Shown here: positions 1 through 6,767 of the stretch, piece by piece
How positions within the stretch are numbered: the first letter of the stretch is position 1
Layout: the number at the start of each line of letters is the position of its first letter
Origin: Candidatus Aminicenantota bacterium
GTDB taxonomy: Bacteria > Acidobacteriota > Aminicenantia > Aminicenantales > UBA8522
DNA: 10,508 bases
Direction of reading: 5' to 3'
NCBI GenBank assembly: GCA_003524335.1
Contig: DQHV01000095.1
Coordinates: 1,332 to 11,839, forward strand
Made by a program: the position numbers and the translations under genes
The notes under the pieces: model-generated
Told to the model about the DNA's origin: nothing
What the model saw: the letters and a program-made list of their open reading frames with translations, nothing else
Databases searched by the model: none

Positions 1-2090
1 AAATAGAATTGGAGGGCGGACCTGAAAAAGTAGGACGCCTGGAAATCGACAGACCGGGCCGAGGGGATGCCGATCTCGGCCGGCCCCGGGCTGGCTTTTT
101 TCTGTTGCCAGGTCCCTTCGACCTCCAAGGACAATCGGCCGATCCAGCCGCGGCCGCCGAAGTGCAGCCGCTGCGGCGGGATGTCGTTCAGGGGGGCGTC
201 AGTTTTCAGACTCTTTCCGTCGAGCATCGCCAGGTTTCCGAAAAGACTGAATCCGGGCCAGGGAAAATACTCCCACTCCAGCTCGAGTCCTTGGATTCTC
301 CCCTTTTCGATGTTCCCGTATGTATAGGTTTTCTCCACAACCCGGTAGCGCTCGATCATGTCCTTGATCTCGTAGGAAAACCCATACAAACCTATAAACA
401 CTCGCCGCTCGATAAACTTGAGGCCGCCGTCGAGGCTCAGGCTGGATTCCGGGGTGAGGCCGGGGTTGGCGATGATGAACCCGCGGCCCGTGATGCCGGA
501 GTAGAAGAGCTCGTTCAGGTCCGGCGCCCGGAAGGCCCGGGAGAAGTTCGCGAACAAGATCAGTTTGTCGGTGAGCTTGACCGAGGCCGCCGTGAATCCG
601 GTCATAGCCCGGTCATTATACCGTTTGAGTTCTGTTCCGCCGCCCGGGTTCGCCCGGCTGCGCAGGAAATCCAGGCGGAGGCCGGCCACGAGGTCGAGAC
701 CTCTAATCCCGTTGTAGTCGCAGGATACAAAAAGGCCGAAATACCTCCTCTCGGCCTCCGTATAAGGCCATTCCTCAAATGTCTTTATCACCTCTCCCTG
801 AGGGTCGAGTGCCTTTTCCGTATTGACGGCCTCTGCACCGGCCCGGCCGTACCAGTCCAGGCCCGCTGTGAGCTGAAAATGGGAGGCCATCCTCCTGGCA
901 AAAGACAGCTGAACGCCGTAATCCGTGCTCCTGGTCTTGCTGTAGGACTCTTTGGATTTATAAGAAGCGACTGTATCGGTCCGCGTCTCCAGGCAGTTGG
1001 GGTTGGCAAAGACATGGAAGGAGAGATTGCCTTCTCCCCAGATCTTTTTCTCGATCCAGTGGAGCTGCAGAAGGTTCTGGTTGTCGTGAGGATACCAGGT
1101 CGGCTTGGCCGCGCCGTCCCGGTTGGGCTTGCCGATGTCCCGCCCCCGGGCCAAAAGGAAACTCCCCGAGATTTCCCTTTTTCCCGTCTGGTGCCGGATC
1201 TTTCCGAGGATGCTCGCCTGGCTGTACCGGGATTGAAGGACCTCGGCCTCGGGAGACCGGTAATCCTCAGCGTCGACTCCCTGGAAGGAGAAATAATAAC
1301 CGAGAGACTGCGGCCCTCCGGCAAACGACAGACCCGCGCCCTTCTCCTGGTTGACCGTGCCGAACCGGGTGTTGATCCTCCCCCGGAATCCGAACCCGCC
1401 GCCCGGCTCCCGGGTCAGTATATGCACGACACCGCCGATGGCGTCTGACCCGTAAAAAACCGAAGACGGGCTGCGCAGGACCTCGATACGGCCGACATCC
1501 TCAGGGCTGATGAATGAGGCGCTGGGCCCGGTTCGCCGGTCGCTCGACAGCCTGGCATTGTCCACCATGAGGAGCACGCGACGCCGGGCCAGGCCCCGGA
1601 TAGAGGGGACGAGAGAGAAGCCTCCCGACCCGAGATCGGTTACTCCCGGCAGGTTGTCCAACGCTTCCGCGATGTTGGGGGCCATCGTTTTTTGGATATT
1701 CTCGGCCAAGACGACCGTGCTGGCGGCGGGGATATCGGCCGCAGGCTCCGGGTGTCTCATCGCCGTCACCACGACCTCCTCCCGCTGCCGGATATATGGG
1801 ACTAGCGTGATCACGATCGGATGCGCCAGAGCCTTCGCCCTGAACTCGACCTCTTCCTCCATGTAATCCGGATGGACGATTCTCAGAGTCACCCTTTCGG
1901 CTTGCGGAAGGGCCAGCGAGAACCGGCCGTCTTCGTCAGTGACGGCTTTAAGACCGCTCGCCCGGTGAAAGACCACGGCCGCGGCCACGGGCTTCCCCTC
2001 GGCGCTCACCACCCGGCCTCTCCATTCGGACGCTAAGCATCGAAAGACAAATCCGATAAGGATGAAGAGAAACAGAGCGGCTCTTCTCAT
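1..2090 (-). CDS. TonB-dependent outer-membrane receptor with N-terminal carboxypeptidase-regulatory-like domain (C-terminus cut by window edge)
   Basis: Reading leftward from the ATG at 2090, the frame stays open for 696 codons to the window edge, so the barrel end is missing. Residues 1-21 are a signal peptide (MRRA then a Leu/Ile/Phe core, probable cleavage after LAS). Residues 22-98 resemble a carboxypeptidase-regulatory-like beta domain (GRVVSAEGKPVAAAVV, then TDEDGRFSL). A TonB box, EEVVVTA, lies at 104-110. The plug follows at about 118-228, with IAEALDNLPGV, SIRGLARRRVLLMVD and RIEVLRSPSSVFYGSDAIGGVV. The rest alternates like a 22-strand beta barrel. FRAP (520-523) and NPGL (542-545) are present, as in haem-type receptors, but no His lies between them, so haem uptake is not supported. 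It should import a siderophore, cobalamin, haem-like or oligomeric ligand using TonB-ExbBD energy; the substrate is unknown. It is last in an operon behind folK, sharing ATGA with the folK stop, and has its own strong ribosome site. Confidence 0.93.
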   Translation of the reverse strand, partial: MRRAALFLFILIGFVFRCLASEWRGRVVSAEGKPVAAAVVFHRASGLKAVTDEDGRFSLALPQAERVTLRIVHPDYMEEEVEFRAKALAHPIVITLVPYIRQREEVVVTAMRHPEPAADIPAASTVVLAENIQKTMAPNIAEALDNLPGVTDLGSGGFSLVPSIRGLARRRVLLMVDNARLSSDRRTGPSASFISPEDVGRIEVLRSPSSVFYGSDAIGGVVHILTREPGGGFGFRGRINTRFGTVNQEKGAGLSFAGGPQSLGYYFSFQGVDAEDYRSPEAEVLQSRYSQASILGKIRHQTGKREISGSFLLARGRDIGKPNRDGAAKPTWYPHDNQNLLQLHWIEKKIWGEGNLSFHVFANPNCLETRTDTVASYKSKESYSKTRSTDYGVQLSFARRMASHFQLTAGLDWYGRAGAEAVNTEKALDPQGEVIKTFEEWPYTEAERRYFGLFVSCDYNGIRGLDLVAGLRLDFLRSRANPGGGTELKRYNDRAMTGFTAASVKLTDKLILFANFSRAFRAPDLNELFYSGITGRGFIIANPGLTPESSLSLDGGLKFIERRVFIGLYGFSYEIKDMIERYRVVEKTYTYGNIEKGRIQGLELEWEYFPWPGFSLFGNLAMLDGKSLKTDAPLNDIPPQRLHFGGRGWIGRLSLEVEGTWQQKKASPGPAEIGIPSARSVDFQASYFFRSALQFY

Positions 2091-2608
2091 GGCTGCCTTG
2101 CCTCCTTTGAGGATGTCCGGCCCCCCTTATCTGGAATCCTTATCACGGCCGATTTGTCCGGTGACCTTTTGCGGAGGTCGGATATCTTCTCCTTGAGCAC
2201 CGGATGGATAGCTGTCGGCGCGATCTCGAGGAGTGGAACGAGGACGAAATTCCGCTTGGCCATCCGGGGATGAGGAACGGTCAGCTGTCTTGTACTGAAA
2301 ACCCGTTCCTCAGCGAGAAGGATATCGATATCGATCGTCCTGGGCCGATTCCTCCGGGCAGGCCGGCGTCCCAAGCCCTTTTCCACGGTCTTGATCAGGG
2401 CGAGAAGGTCGGCCGGCTCCAAAGCCGTGCTCACTTCGACGACCTGGTTATAAAACCAGGGCTGGGCGGAGTAGCCGAACGGCTGGGTGCGGTAGAGCGA
2501 GGAGGAACGGAGAACCTTCACCCGGGCCTTTTTCAAGGCGGCCAGGGCGCCGGCCAGACAAGCCCGCCGGTTTCCGAGGTTGCTGCCGAGGCTCAAGAAG
2601 TAGCGCAT
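2087..2608 (-). CDS. folK: 2-amino-4-hydroxy-6-hydroxymethyldihydropteridine pyrophosphokinase (HPPK)
   Basis: FolK transfers pyrophosphate from ATP to 6-hydroxymethyl-7,8-dihydropterin in cytosolic folate synthesis. The 173-residue product has the family's diagnostic blocks in order: SLGSNLGNR at the N-terminus, SSLYRTQPFG, QPWFYNQVVEV, the ATP/Mg-binding GRRPARRNRPRTIDIDILL and VPHPRMAKRNFVLVPLLEIAP. Length fits the family. An upstream in-frame ATG at 2623 would add five residues (MRSRA). I prefer 2608 because the product then begins MRYFLSLGS, as family members do, because GAGG at 2618-2621 sits nine bases before it, and because the predicted transcription start (about 2628) would leave only about five bases before the other ATG. 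The gene lies downstream of the 560-residue class V enzyme, and its TGA overlaps the receptor ATG. No other folate gene is visible, so the operon partners say little about its role. Confidence 0.95.
   Translation of the reverse strand: MRYFLSLGSNLGNRRACLAGALAALKKARVKVLRSSSLYRTQPFGYSAQPWFYNQVVEVSTALEPADLLALIKTVEKGLGRRPARRNRPRTIDIDILLAEERVFSTRQLTVPHPRMAKRNFVLVPLLEIAPTAIHPVLKEKISDLRKRSPDKSAVIRIPDKGGRTSSKEARQP
2101..2108 (-). promoter_or_regulatory. Ribosome-binding site of the TonB-dependent receptor
   Basis: The minus strand reads AAAGGAGG ten bases before the ATG at 2090. It lies inside the last codons of folK, so the receptor can be initiated both by coupling at the ATGA overlap and independently. 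It supports the chosen start, which also gives a proper signal peptide. Confidence 0.75.
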
Positions 2609-2634
2609 CGCCCTCGACCTCATGAGAATTATCC

Positions 2635-2663
2635 ATCATAACACTGTCCATGGACCATTTCAA
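2635..2663 (-). promoter_or_regulatory. Predicted sigma70-type promoter for folK and the receptor gene
   Basis: On the minus strand TTGAAA (2663-2658) and TATGAT (2640-2635) are separated by exactly 17 bases, each matching five of six consensus positions. Transcription would begin near 2628. The spacer contains a perfect 10-bp palindrome, GTCCATGGAC (2646-2655), which could be an operator or chance. The promoter sits in the 66-bp gap after the upstream class V gene, so folK and the receptor could be expressed apart from it. Confidence 0.55.
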
Positions 2664-2674
2664 AAATGAAGCGC

Positions 2675-4357
2675 TCAAGCGGGATGGATGTAATAGAAGG
2701 ACTTGAGGTCCTCGATGTCCGCTTCGTCCTTCCGGAATTCCCTGGCCGCGGCCTTCTCAAGCCGCTTGGCCAACCGGCTGGCCTCACGGAAATAAGCGGC
2801 CCGGAAAGTGGCCTTGCGGGACAGGTCGGTTGCCAGGGTTCGGAATTTGTTATCCAGAGAGAGATCTGGTTTTTTCTCCTGGAAACCGAGGTGCCGCCAT
2901 TCTCCGGTTGGCCAGTCGAATCCGTACTCATTCAGAAATAGATCGCCCTGCTTCGCAACGAAACCGATGGCCTTCGCCAGGAAATCGACGTCACTTTCAT
3001 CAAAAGTGTAGTGGATGTTGATCCGCACCCACCCCGGCTTGATCCCCTGGTATCCCCGGCCGATCAGCTGCCGGAAACGGTCCGAGGTGTCCGCATCGAT
3101 GCGGAGGAGCAGATGGCCGTATGGTCCCGCGCAACTGCATCCCGCCCGCGACTGGATGCCGAACAGATCGTTGAGGAGCTTGGTGACGAATTTCGGATGG
3201 AGGATCCTGTCCTGGTGTACGATATTGAAAGAGACGATCGGGGTGAGATCCGGCGTGTCGTAGCGGCCGACGAGCCGGATGTTCGGAATCTCCCGCAGCC
3301 TCGCCAAGAAAAGGGCCAGGTTTTCCCTCTCGGTTTTTTCAATCTCGGCCGCTCCGATTTTCTCTTTGACTTCCATGGCCAGGGCGGCTTTGATGGTCTG
3401 GAGGATGGGCGGAGTCCCGGCCATTTCCCTGGTTTCAATGTCCTCGGAGTAGTCATGGGCGTCGAAGCCGACGTAGACGACCGTTCCTCCGCCGGCCGTC
3501 GTCGGCGGAAGGTCCCTTCTGTAAAGGCGTTCGTGGATCACCAGGATCCCGCAGCTCCCCGGTCCACCCAGAAACTTGTGCGGTGAGAAAAAGATGGCGT
3601 CGAAGTAGGACTCCCCGTCCCTGTTCATATTGATCTCGGCATAGGGAGCCACGGCGGCAAAATCGAAGAACACCCCGACGTCGTGCCGATGGCAGATCCG
3701 AGCGACTTCATAGACGGGCGTCTTAACGCCGGTGATGTTCGACCCGGCCGAGAACGATCCGTACTTGATCCGGTCCCTGAAACGGGGAGCGGAAACTTTC
3801 TCCTCCAGGTCCGCCAGGTCCATCCCGCCGCGGCCGCTCAACCGGACGACCACGACCTCGGCCAAGGCCTCTCTCCACATCAACTCGTTGGTATGATGCT
3901 CGTAAGGGCCGATAAATACAACGGGAGTCCTAGACTCGATGAGGCGGCGGACACCCTTGCCCACATCCCCGACCTCGGAGCAGGCCTGGTAAACCCTCTC
4001 TTTCGTCAGCGGGGGAATGTAAACGCCGATGATCTCCTGGAGCTTCTTCAGAGCGCCCGTTGAGCCGGAGCCTACGGGGAAGATCTTTCCGGACTCTCCG
4101 GCGTTGACCAGCCGCTTGATCCGCATCCCAGCCTGCTGGAAGAGACCTGTCAAATATTTGCCGGAGAAGTCGTCCTCGGTGTGCGTATTCGCATAGGATT
4201 TCTGGATACGGAGGAGCTTCTCCTCGATGAAGCGCAGCCCGCGGCCGGAAGCGGTATAATCGGCATAAAACATATTCCGGAGGCCGTAGGGGGTTTCAAA
4301 CAGCAGGTCATTCCCGATGATCTGTTTTCTGACCAAGTCGAGATAACTTTGTCTCAT
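2675..4357 (-). CDS. Class V PLP-dependent aminotransferase / cysteine desulfurase-like enzyme with C-terminal extension
   Basis: A 560-residue cytosolic PLP enzyme related to SufS/CsdA and selenocysteine lyases (COG0520 type), which move sulfur or selenium from cysteine or selenocysteine to an active-site Cys. Visible landmarks are EHHTN (153-157, His that stacks on PLP), the Asp that binds the pyridine nitrogen in FFDFAA (D232), the Schiff-base Lys in SPHKFLGGPG (K261), an AGTPP motif (313-317) and SRAGCSCAGPYGH (403-415). C409 aligns with the catalytic Cys of the SufS HHCAMP motif, and C407 is an extra thiol two residues before it. The Gln usually found in the D-x-A-Q motif is Ala here (A235), so it may not be a standard desulfurase. 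It is about 150 residues longer than typical SufS. The last 75 or so residues are a charged, helical extension I do not recognise. No clear Shine-Dalgarno precedes the ATG. It heads the leftward operon. Confidence 0.85.
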   Translation of the reverse strand: MRQSYLDLVRKQIIGNDLLFETPYGLRNMFYADYTASGRGLRFIEEKLLRIQKSYANTHTEDDFSGKYLTGLFQQAGMRIKRLVNAGESGKIFPVGSGSTGALKKLQEIIGVYIPPLTKERVYQACSEVGDVGKGVRRLIESRTPVVFIGPYEHHTNELMWREALAEVVVVRLSGRGGMDLADLEEKVSAPRFRDRIKYGSFSAGSNITGVKTPVYEVARICHRHDVGVFFDFAAVAPYAEINMNRDGESYFDAIFFSPHKFLGGPGSCGILVIHERLYRRDLPPTTAGGGTVVYVGFDAHDYSEDIETREMAGTPPILQTIKAALAMEVKEKIGAAEIEKTERENLALFLARLREIPNIRLVGRYDTPDLTPIVSFNIVHQDRILHPKFVTKLLNDLFGIQSRAGCSCAGPYGHLLLRIDADTSDRFRQLIGRGYQGIKPGWVRINIHYTFDESDVDFLAKAIGFVAKQGDLFLNEYGFDWPTGEWRHLGFQEKKPDLSLDNKFRTLATDLSRKATFRAAYFREASRLAKRLEKAAAREFRKDEADIEDLKSFYYIHPA

Positions 4358-4429
4358 GTCGGCACCGTTTTAACAGGGCAGTTTCACGAACAGGGCCCCG
4401 CCACTGCGGAGCCATTTGGGCAAGGTCAT

Positions 4430-4438
4430 ATTCTACCA
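4430..4438 (-). promoter_or_regulatory. Predicted extended -10 promoter for the class V enzyme operon
   Basis: The minus strand reads TGGTAGAAT, an extended -10 element (TGn followed by TAGAAT). No convincing -35 hexamer lies at the right distance. Transcription would start near 4423, leaving a leader of about 66 bases. The leader spans a direct repeat, AACAGGGC at 4372-4379 and 4389-4396, spaced 17 bp start to start, which may or may not be regulatory. Confidence 0.4.
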
Positions 4439-4444
4439 CGTTTG

Positions 4445-4472
4445 TTGAAAATCGGGCGAGCTCTGGTATAAT
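4445..4472 (+). promoter_or_regulatory. Strong predicted sigma70-type promoter for the DsrMK-like operon
   Basis: TTGAAA (4445-4450) and a perfect TATAAT (4467-4472) are 16 bases apart, and the -10 is preceded by TGG, making an extended -10. Transcription should start near 4479, only about seven bases before the ATG at 4486. No Shine-Dalgarno is visible upstream of that ATG, so the first gene is probably translated from a nearly leaderless message. Confidence 0.65.
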
Positions 4473-4485
4473 CGATTGGCTGCTC

Positions 4486-5175
4486 ATGAGCGCGTTTCTC
4501 CGACTGCTCGAGAACGAAGTCCAGATCGTCGCCCTCCTCTTCCTCGCGACCGTCTACCTCTTCCGGGTCCTTTGGATCCTGCGGTTCGAGCCAACTCGGG
4601 AAAGGACCCAGCCCGCCGGCAGCGAGAGAGAAGGAATCACCTATTCGCTCCTGAACATATCCATGCCCTGGTCAATGGAAGCTGTGCGCAAGAAGCCGGG
4701 CTTCTACGTCCAGTTCGTCATCTTCCATTCCGGTGTAACCGCCGCCATCGCTGCGACCTTCATCATCCCCTACCGGCCGGAGCTCTTCCAGAAAAGGGCG
4801 GTCGTGCTGATCTTCCAAATTATCATCGGCGCGGCCTTCGTCGTCGGACTGATAAGGCTCCGCCGACGTCTTAAGGTTCCCGCCGTCCGCCTGATCAGTA
4901 CTCCGGACGACTATTTCTCCCTGCTCCTGATGATCCTTTATTTCGCTGCCGCAGTGTTGGCCGTCCCCAACCGCTTTCAGGCGGCCGAGTGGCCGCTGAT
5001 CCTGTTCTTCGGACTGACCGCCTTTTTTCTTATCTATGTGCCCTTCAGCAAGATATCTCACTACCTCTACTATCCGTTCGCCCGCTATGTTCTGGGAAAG
5101 ACGATGGGGCACCGCGGCGTCTTCCCCATAAAGAAAGCGAATGAGGAGACCGCCTTTGGGCCGCCAGAAAAATGA
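4486..5175 (+). CDS. DsrM/TmcC/NarI-like integral membrane electron-transfer subunit
   Basis: A 229-residue protein with about five membrane helices, near residues 10-32, 73-96, 104-124, 142-161 and 168-188, separated by basic loops such as RLRRRLK (124-130). By position and topology it resembles the membrane cytochrome b subunits of DsrMK, Tmc and nitrate reductase (NarI), which pass electrons between quinones and a cytoplasmic iron-sulfur partner. Only three histidines lie at positions useful for haem: H81 in helix 2, H192 at the end of helix 5 and H209 just beyond. One bis-His haem is therefore plausible, but the two-haem NarI pattern of four ligands is not complete. The 3' end overlaps the next gene, which encodes the expected iron-sulfur partner, so the pair should form one complex. 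The start follows a strong promoter by only a few bases. Assignment rests mainly on the partner; a haem-free membrane anchor is the alternative. Confidence 0.8.
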   Translation: MSAFLRLLENEVQIVALLFLATVYLFRVLWILRFEPTRERTQPAGSEREGITYSLLNISMPWSMEAVRKKPGFYVQFVIFHSGVTAAIAATFIIPYRPELFQKRAVVLIFQIIIGAAFVVGLIRLRRRLKVPAVRLISTPDDYFSLLLMILYFAAAVLAVPNRFQAAEWPLILFFGLTAFFLIYVPFSKISHYLYYPFARYVLGKTMGHRGVFPIKKANEETAFGPPEK

Positions 5176-6583
5176 GTCTCCGCCGGCCCTGAAGTCCCCT
5201 CTGGAGACAAACTCCCAGGAGAAGGCGCGCGCGGCGAACCTGAGCTCGGTCGCCGAAGGGCGGCTCAAGCTCTACAACCCGCAGGCCGATAACGTCCGGA
5301 AATTTCTCGACCTCCTCGAACGGAAGATCAACCGGTCCCTGGCGCTGTCTTTCGTCGCTTGCGTCCACTGCGGCCTCTGTGCCGAATCCTGCCACTATGC
5401 CCTCGCCCGGCCCGACGACCCGACCATGACGCCGGCTTACAAAGCCGATCAGATCCGCCGTATCTTCAAACGGCACAAGGACTGGACCGGCCGGATCATC
5501 CCCTGGTGGGTGCAGGCCCGCTATCCCAGAGACGATGAAGGCCTCAACTTCCTCAAGAACATTGTCTTCGGAACCTGCAGCGCCTGCCGCCGCTGCACGC
5601 TCAACTGCCCGATGGGCGTGGACACGGCAGCGCTTGTTCGATACACCCGCGGGCTGCTCACTGAACTCGGCGTCGTTCCCGAGGGAATCTTCAACGTCAA
5701 CAGAGATCAGTGGGAGAGCGGCAACCAAATGGCGGTCACGGAAAAAGACTATCTTGAGACCATCGCCTGGGCCCGGGACGAATTGGAGTCCGAGACTGGA
5801 ATCCGGGGGATCGAGATTCCGGTTGACCGGACGGACTGCGATTTCCTTTACGTCATCAACCCCAGGGAGATCAAATTCGACCCTCGCTCGCTTGGCGACG
5901 CCGCCAGGATCTTCCATTGCGCCGGGGAAAGGTGGACCCTGCCAAAGTGGGGCTGGGATATGACCAATTTTGGCCTTTTCTCAGGGGACGACCGCCTCGG
6001 CGCTTATGTCGCCGGGAACGTCTATCAGGCCGCAGCGCGGCTTCGCTCCAGGCGAATCGTCATCTCAGAATGCGGCCATGGCTATCGTTCGACACGCTGG
6101 GAAGGCTATAATTGGGCCGGACGCGACCAGACAGTTCCGACTGAATCTGTGGTCATTACCCTGATCCGCTATCTCCGGCAGGGACGAATTAAGGTCGATC
6201 CCGTAAAGAACCCCGACCCTGTTACCTTCCACGACTCCTGCAATATCACCCGCTCGGGCGACCTTGTAGAGGAGCCGCGCTGGGTCCTGCGACGGGTCTG
6301 CGCCGATTTTCGGGAGATGGAGCCGCACGGCCGGGAGAACTTCTGCTGCACCGGAGGAGGCGGTCTGCTTTCCACACCGGAATACCGGCCCCTCCGCCTC
6401 GAGGCGGCCAAGATCAAGGCCAAACAACTCCAGGCAACCGGAGCCAAGCTTGTCTGCACGATGTGCCATAACTGCGTCGACGGGTTGGCCGATGTGATCA
6501 AACACTACAAGCTGAACTTGAAAGTCGTTCAGATCCTGGAGCTCGTCTCCAGGGCGTTGGCCAACGGGAATGTCCAAAGTTGA
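5141..6583 (+). CDS. DsrK/HdrD-like iron-sulfur protein (two 4Fe-4S ferredoxin motifs plus CCG domain)
   Basis: A 480-residue cytoplasmic protein of the heterodisulfide-reductase D / DsrK / TmcB type. Two ferredoxin motifs are intact: C74-x2-C77-x2-C80-x3-C84 and C146-x2-C149-x2-C152-x3-C156. The C-terminal CCG domain matches the consensus exactly: C367, 34 residues, C402-C403, 35 residues, C439-x2-C442, with C445 following. Such domains bind the noncubane 4Fe-4S cluster where disulfides are reduced in HdrB and probably in DsrK. The preceding CCG copy is degenerate, retaining only C260 (IFHCAGERW) and C311 (SECGHGY), as is usual in DsrK-like proteins. It should exchange electrons between the membrane subunit encoded upstream and a disulfide, trisulfide or persulfide partner such as DsrC. 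The start is uncertain: ATG 5141 overlaps the upstream gene by 35 bp with a weak ribosome site, while TTG 5156 has GAGGAG (5143-5148) seven bases upstream. dsrJOP are absent nearby. Confidence 0.9.
   Translation: MRRPPLGRQKNESPPALKSPLETNSQEKARAANLSSVAEGRLKLYNPQADNVRKFLDLLERKINRSLALSFVACVHCGLCAESCHYALARPDDPTMTPAYKADQIRRIFKRHKDWTGRIIPWWVQARYPRDDEGLNFLKNIVFGTCSACRRCTLNCPMGVDTAALVRYTRGLLTELGVVPEGIFNVNRDQWESGNQMAVTEKDYLETIAWARDELESETGIRGIEIPVDRTDCDFLYVINPREIKFDPRSLGDAARIFHCAGERWTLPKWGWDMTNFGLFSGDDRLGAYVAGNVYQAAARLRSRRIVISECGHGYRSTRWEGYNWAGRDQTVPTESVVITLIRYLRQGRIKVDPVKNPDPVTFHDSCNITRSGDLVEEPRWVLRRVCADFREMEPHGRENFCCTGGGGLLSTPEYRPLRLEAAKIKAKQLQATGAKLVCTMCHNCVDGLADVIKHYKLNLKVVQILELVSRALANGNVQS
5143..5148 (+). 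promoter_or_regulatory. Ribosome-binding site that may set a TTG start for the DsrK-like gene
   Basis: GAGGAG lies seven bases before an in-frame TTG at 5156 and just inside the ORF that begins at ATG 5141. It is the best ribosome site in the vicinity, and using TTG would remove the first five residues. Both starts keep every cysteine motif. Confidence 0.45.
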
Positions 6584-6595
6584 ACCGTGGCGCCT

Positions 6596-6602
6596 GAAGG
6601 AG
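6596..6602 (+). promoter_or_regulatory. Ribosome-binding site of the small protein gene
   Basis: GAAGGAG sits six bases before ATG 6609, nearly ideal spacing. It is the main reason for preferring this start over ATG 6570. Confidence 0.55.
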
Positions 6603-6608
6603 CTGACC

Positions 6609-6764
6609 ATGTTCCTGGACGAGCTCGTTCTCATCCTAAATTCGGGAAAGAATCCGGACTCAGGGGAAGGTGCGGCGCTCAACCTGAGGTTCAGCCAGCT
6701 CAGAGCCGGCCTGGCCAAGGCGGTGGAGGAAATCAGAGAGAGGCTGGTCGAATTTGTGAACTAG
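6609..6764 (+). CDS. Small protein of unknown function downstream of the DsrK-like gene
   Basis: A 51-residue product starting MFLDELVLILNSGK, with a hydrophobic N-terminal stretch, a Gly/Ser/Asp-rich turn and an amphipathic, charged C-terminal helix (LAKAVEEIRERLVEF). It has no cysteines and no clear membrane span. I do not recognise it. The start at 6609 is favoured by GAAGGAG at 6596-6602, six bases upstream; an in-frame ATG at 6570 would give 64 residues and overlap the DsrK-like stop by 14 bp but has a poor ribosome site. It runs in the same direction, within about 25 bp of the preceding gene, so it should be cotranscribed and could be an assembly factor or accessory subunit of the DsrMK-like complex. 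It ends three bases before the convergent neighbour's stop. Its reality rests on the strong ribosome site and its place in the operon. Confidence 0.6.
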   Translation: MFLDELVLILNSGKNPDSGEGAALNLRFSQLRAGLAKAVEEIRERLVEFVN

Positions 6765-6767
6765 TTT

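Noticed and set aside
520..545. FRAP and NPGL motifs as proof of a haem receptor
   Set aside because: The histidine expected between these motifs in haem receptors is missing, so the ligand is left unassigned.
9..1448. Long rightward open frame of 479 codons
   Set aside because: It lies opposite the TonB-dependent receptor, has low-complexity Pro/Gly/Arg/Glu composition and no recognisable motif, while the minus strand gives clear plug and barrel sequence.
4372..4428. 19-codon leftward mini-ORF (MTLPKWLRSGG...) ahead of the class V gene
   Set aside because: Its ATG lies immediately after the predicted -10 and so upstream of the likely transcription start, and there is no ribosome site.
5045..5917. 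Leftward 290-codon open frame opposite the DsrMK-like genes
   Set aside because: The opposite strand encodes intact ferredoxin cysteine motifs; this frame has no domain and reflects GC-rich codon bias.
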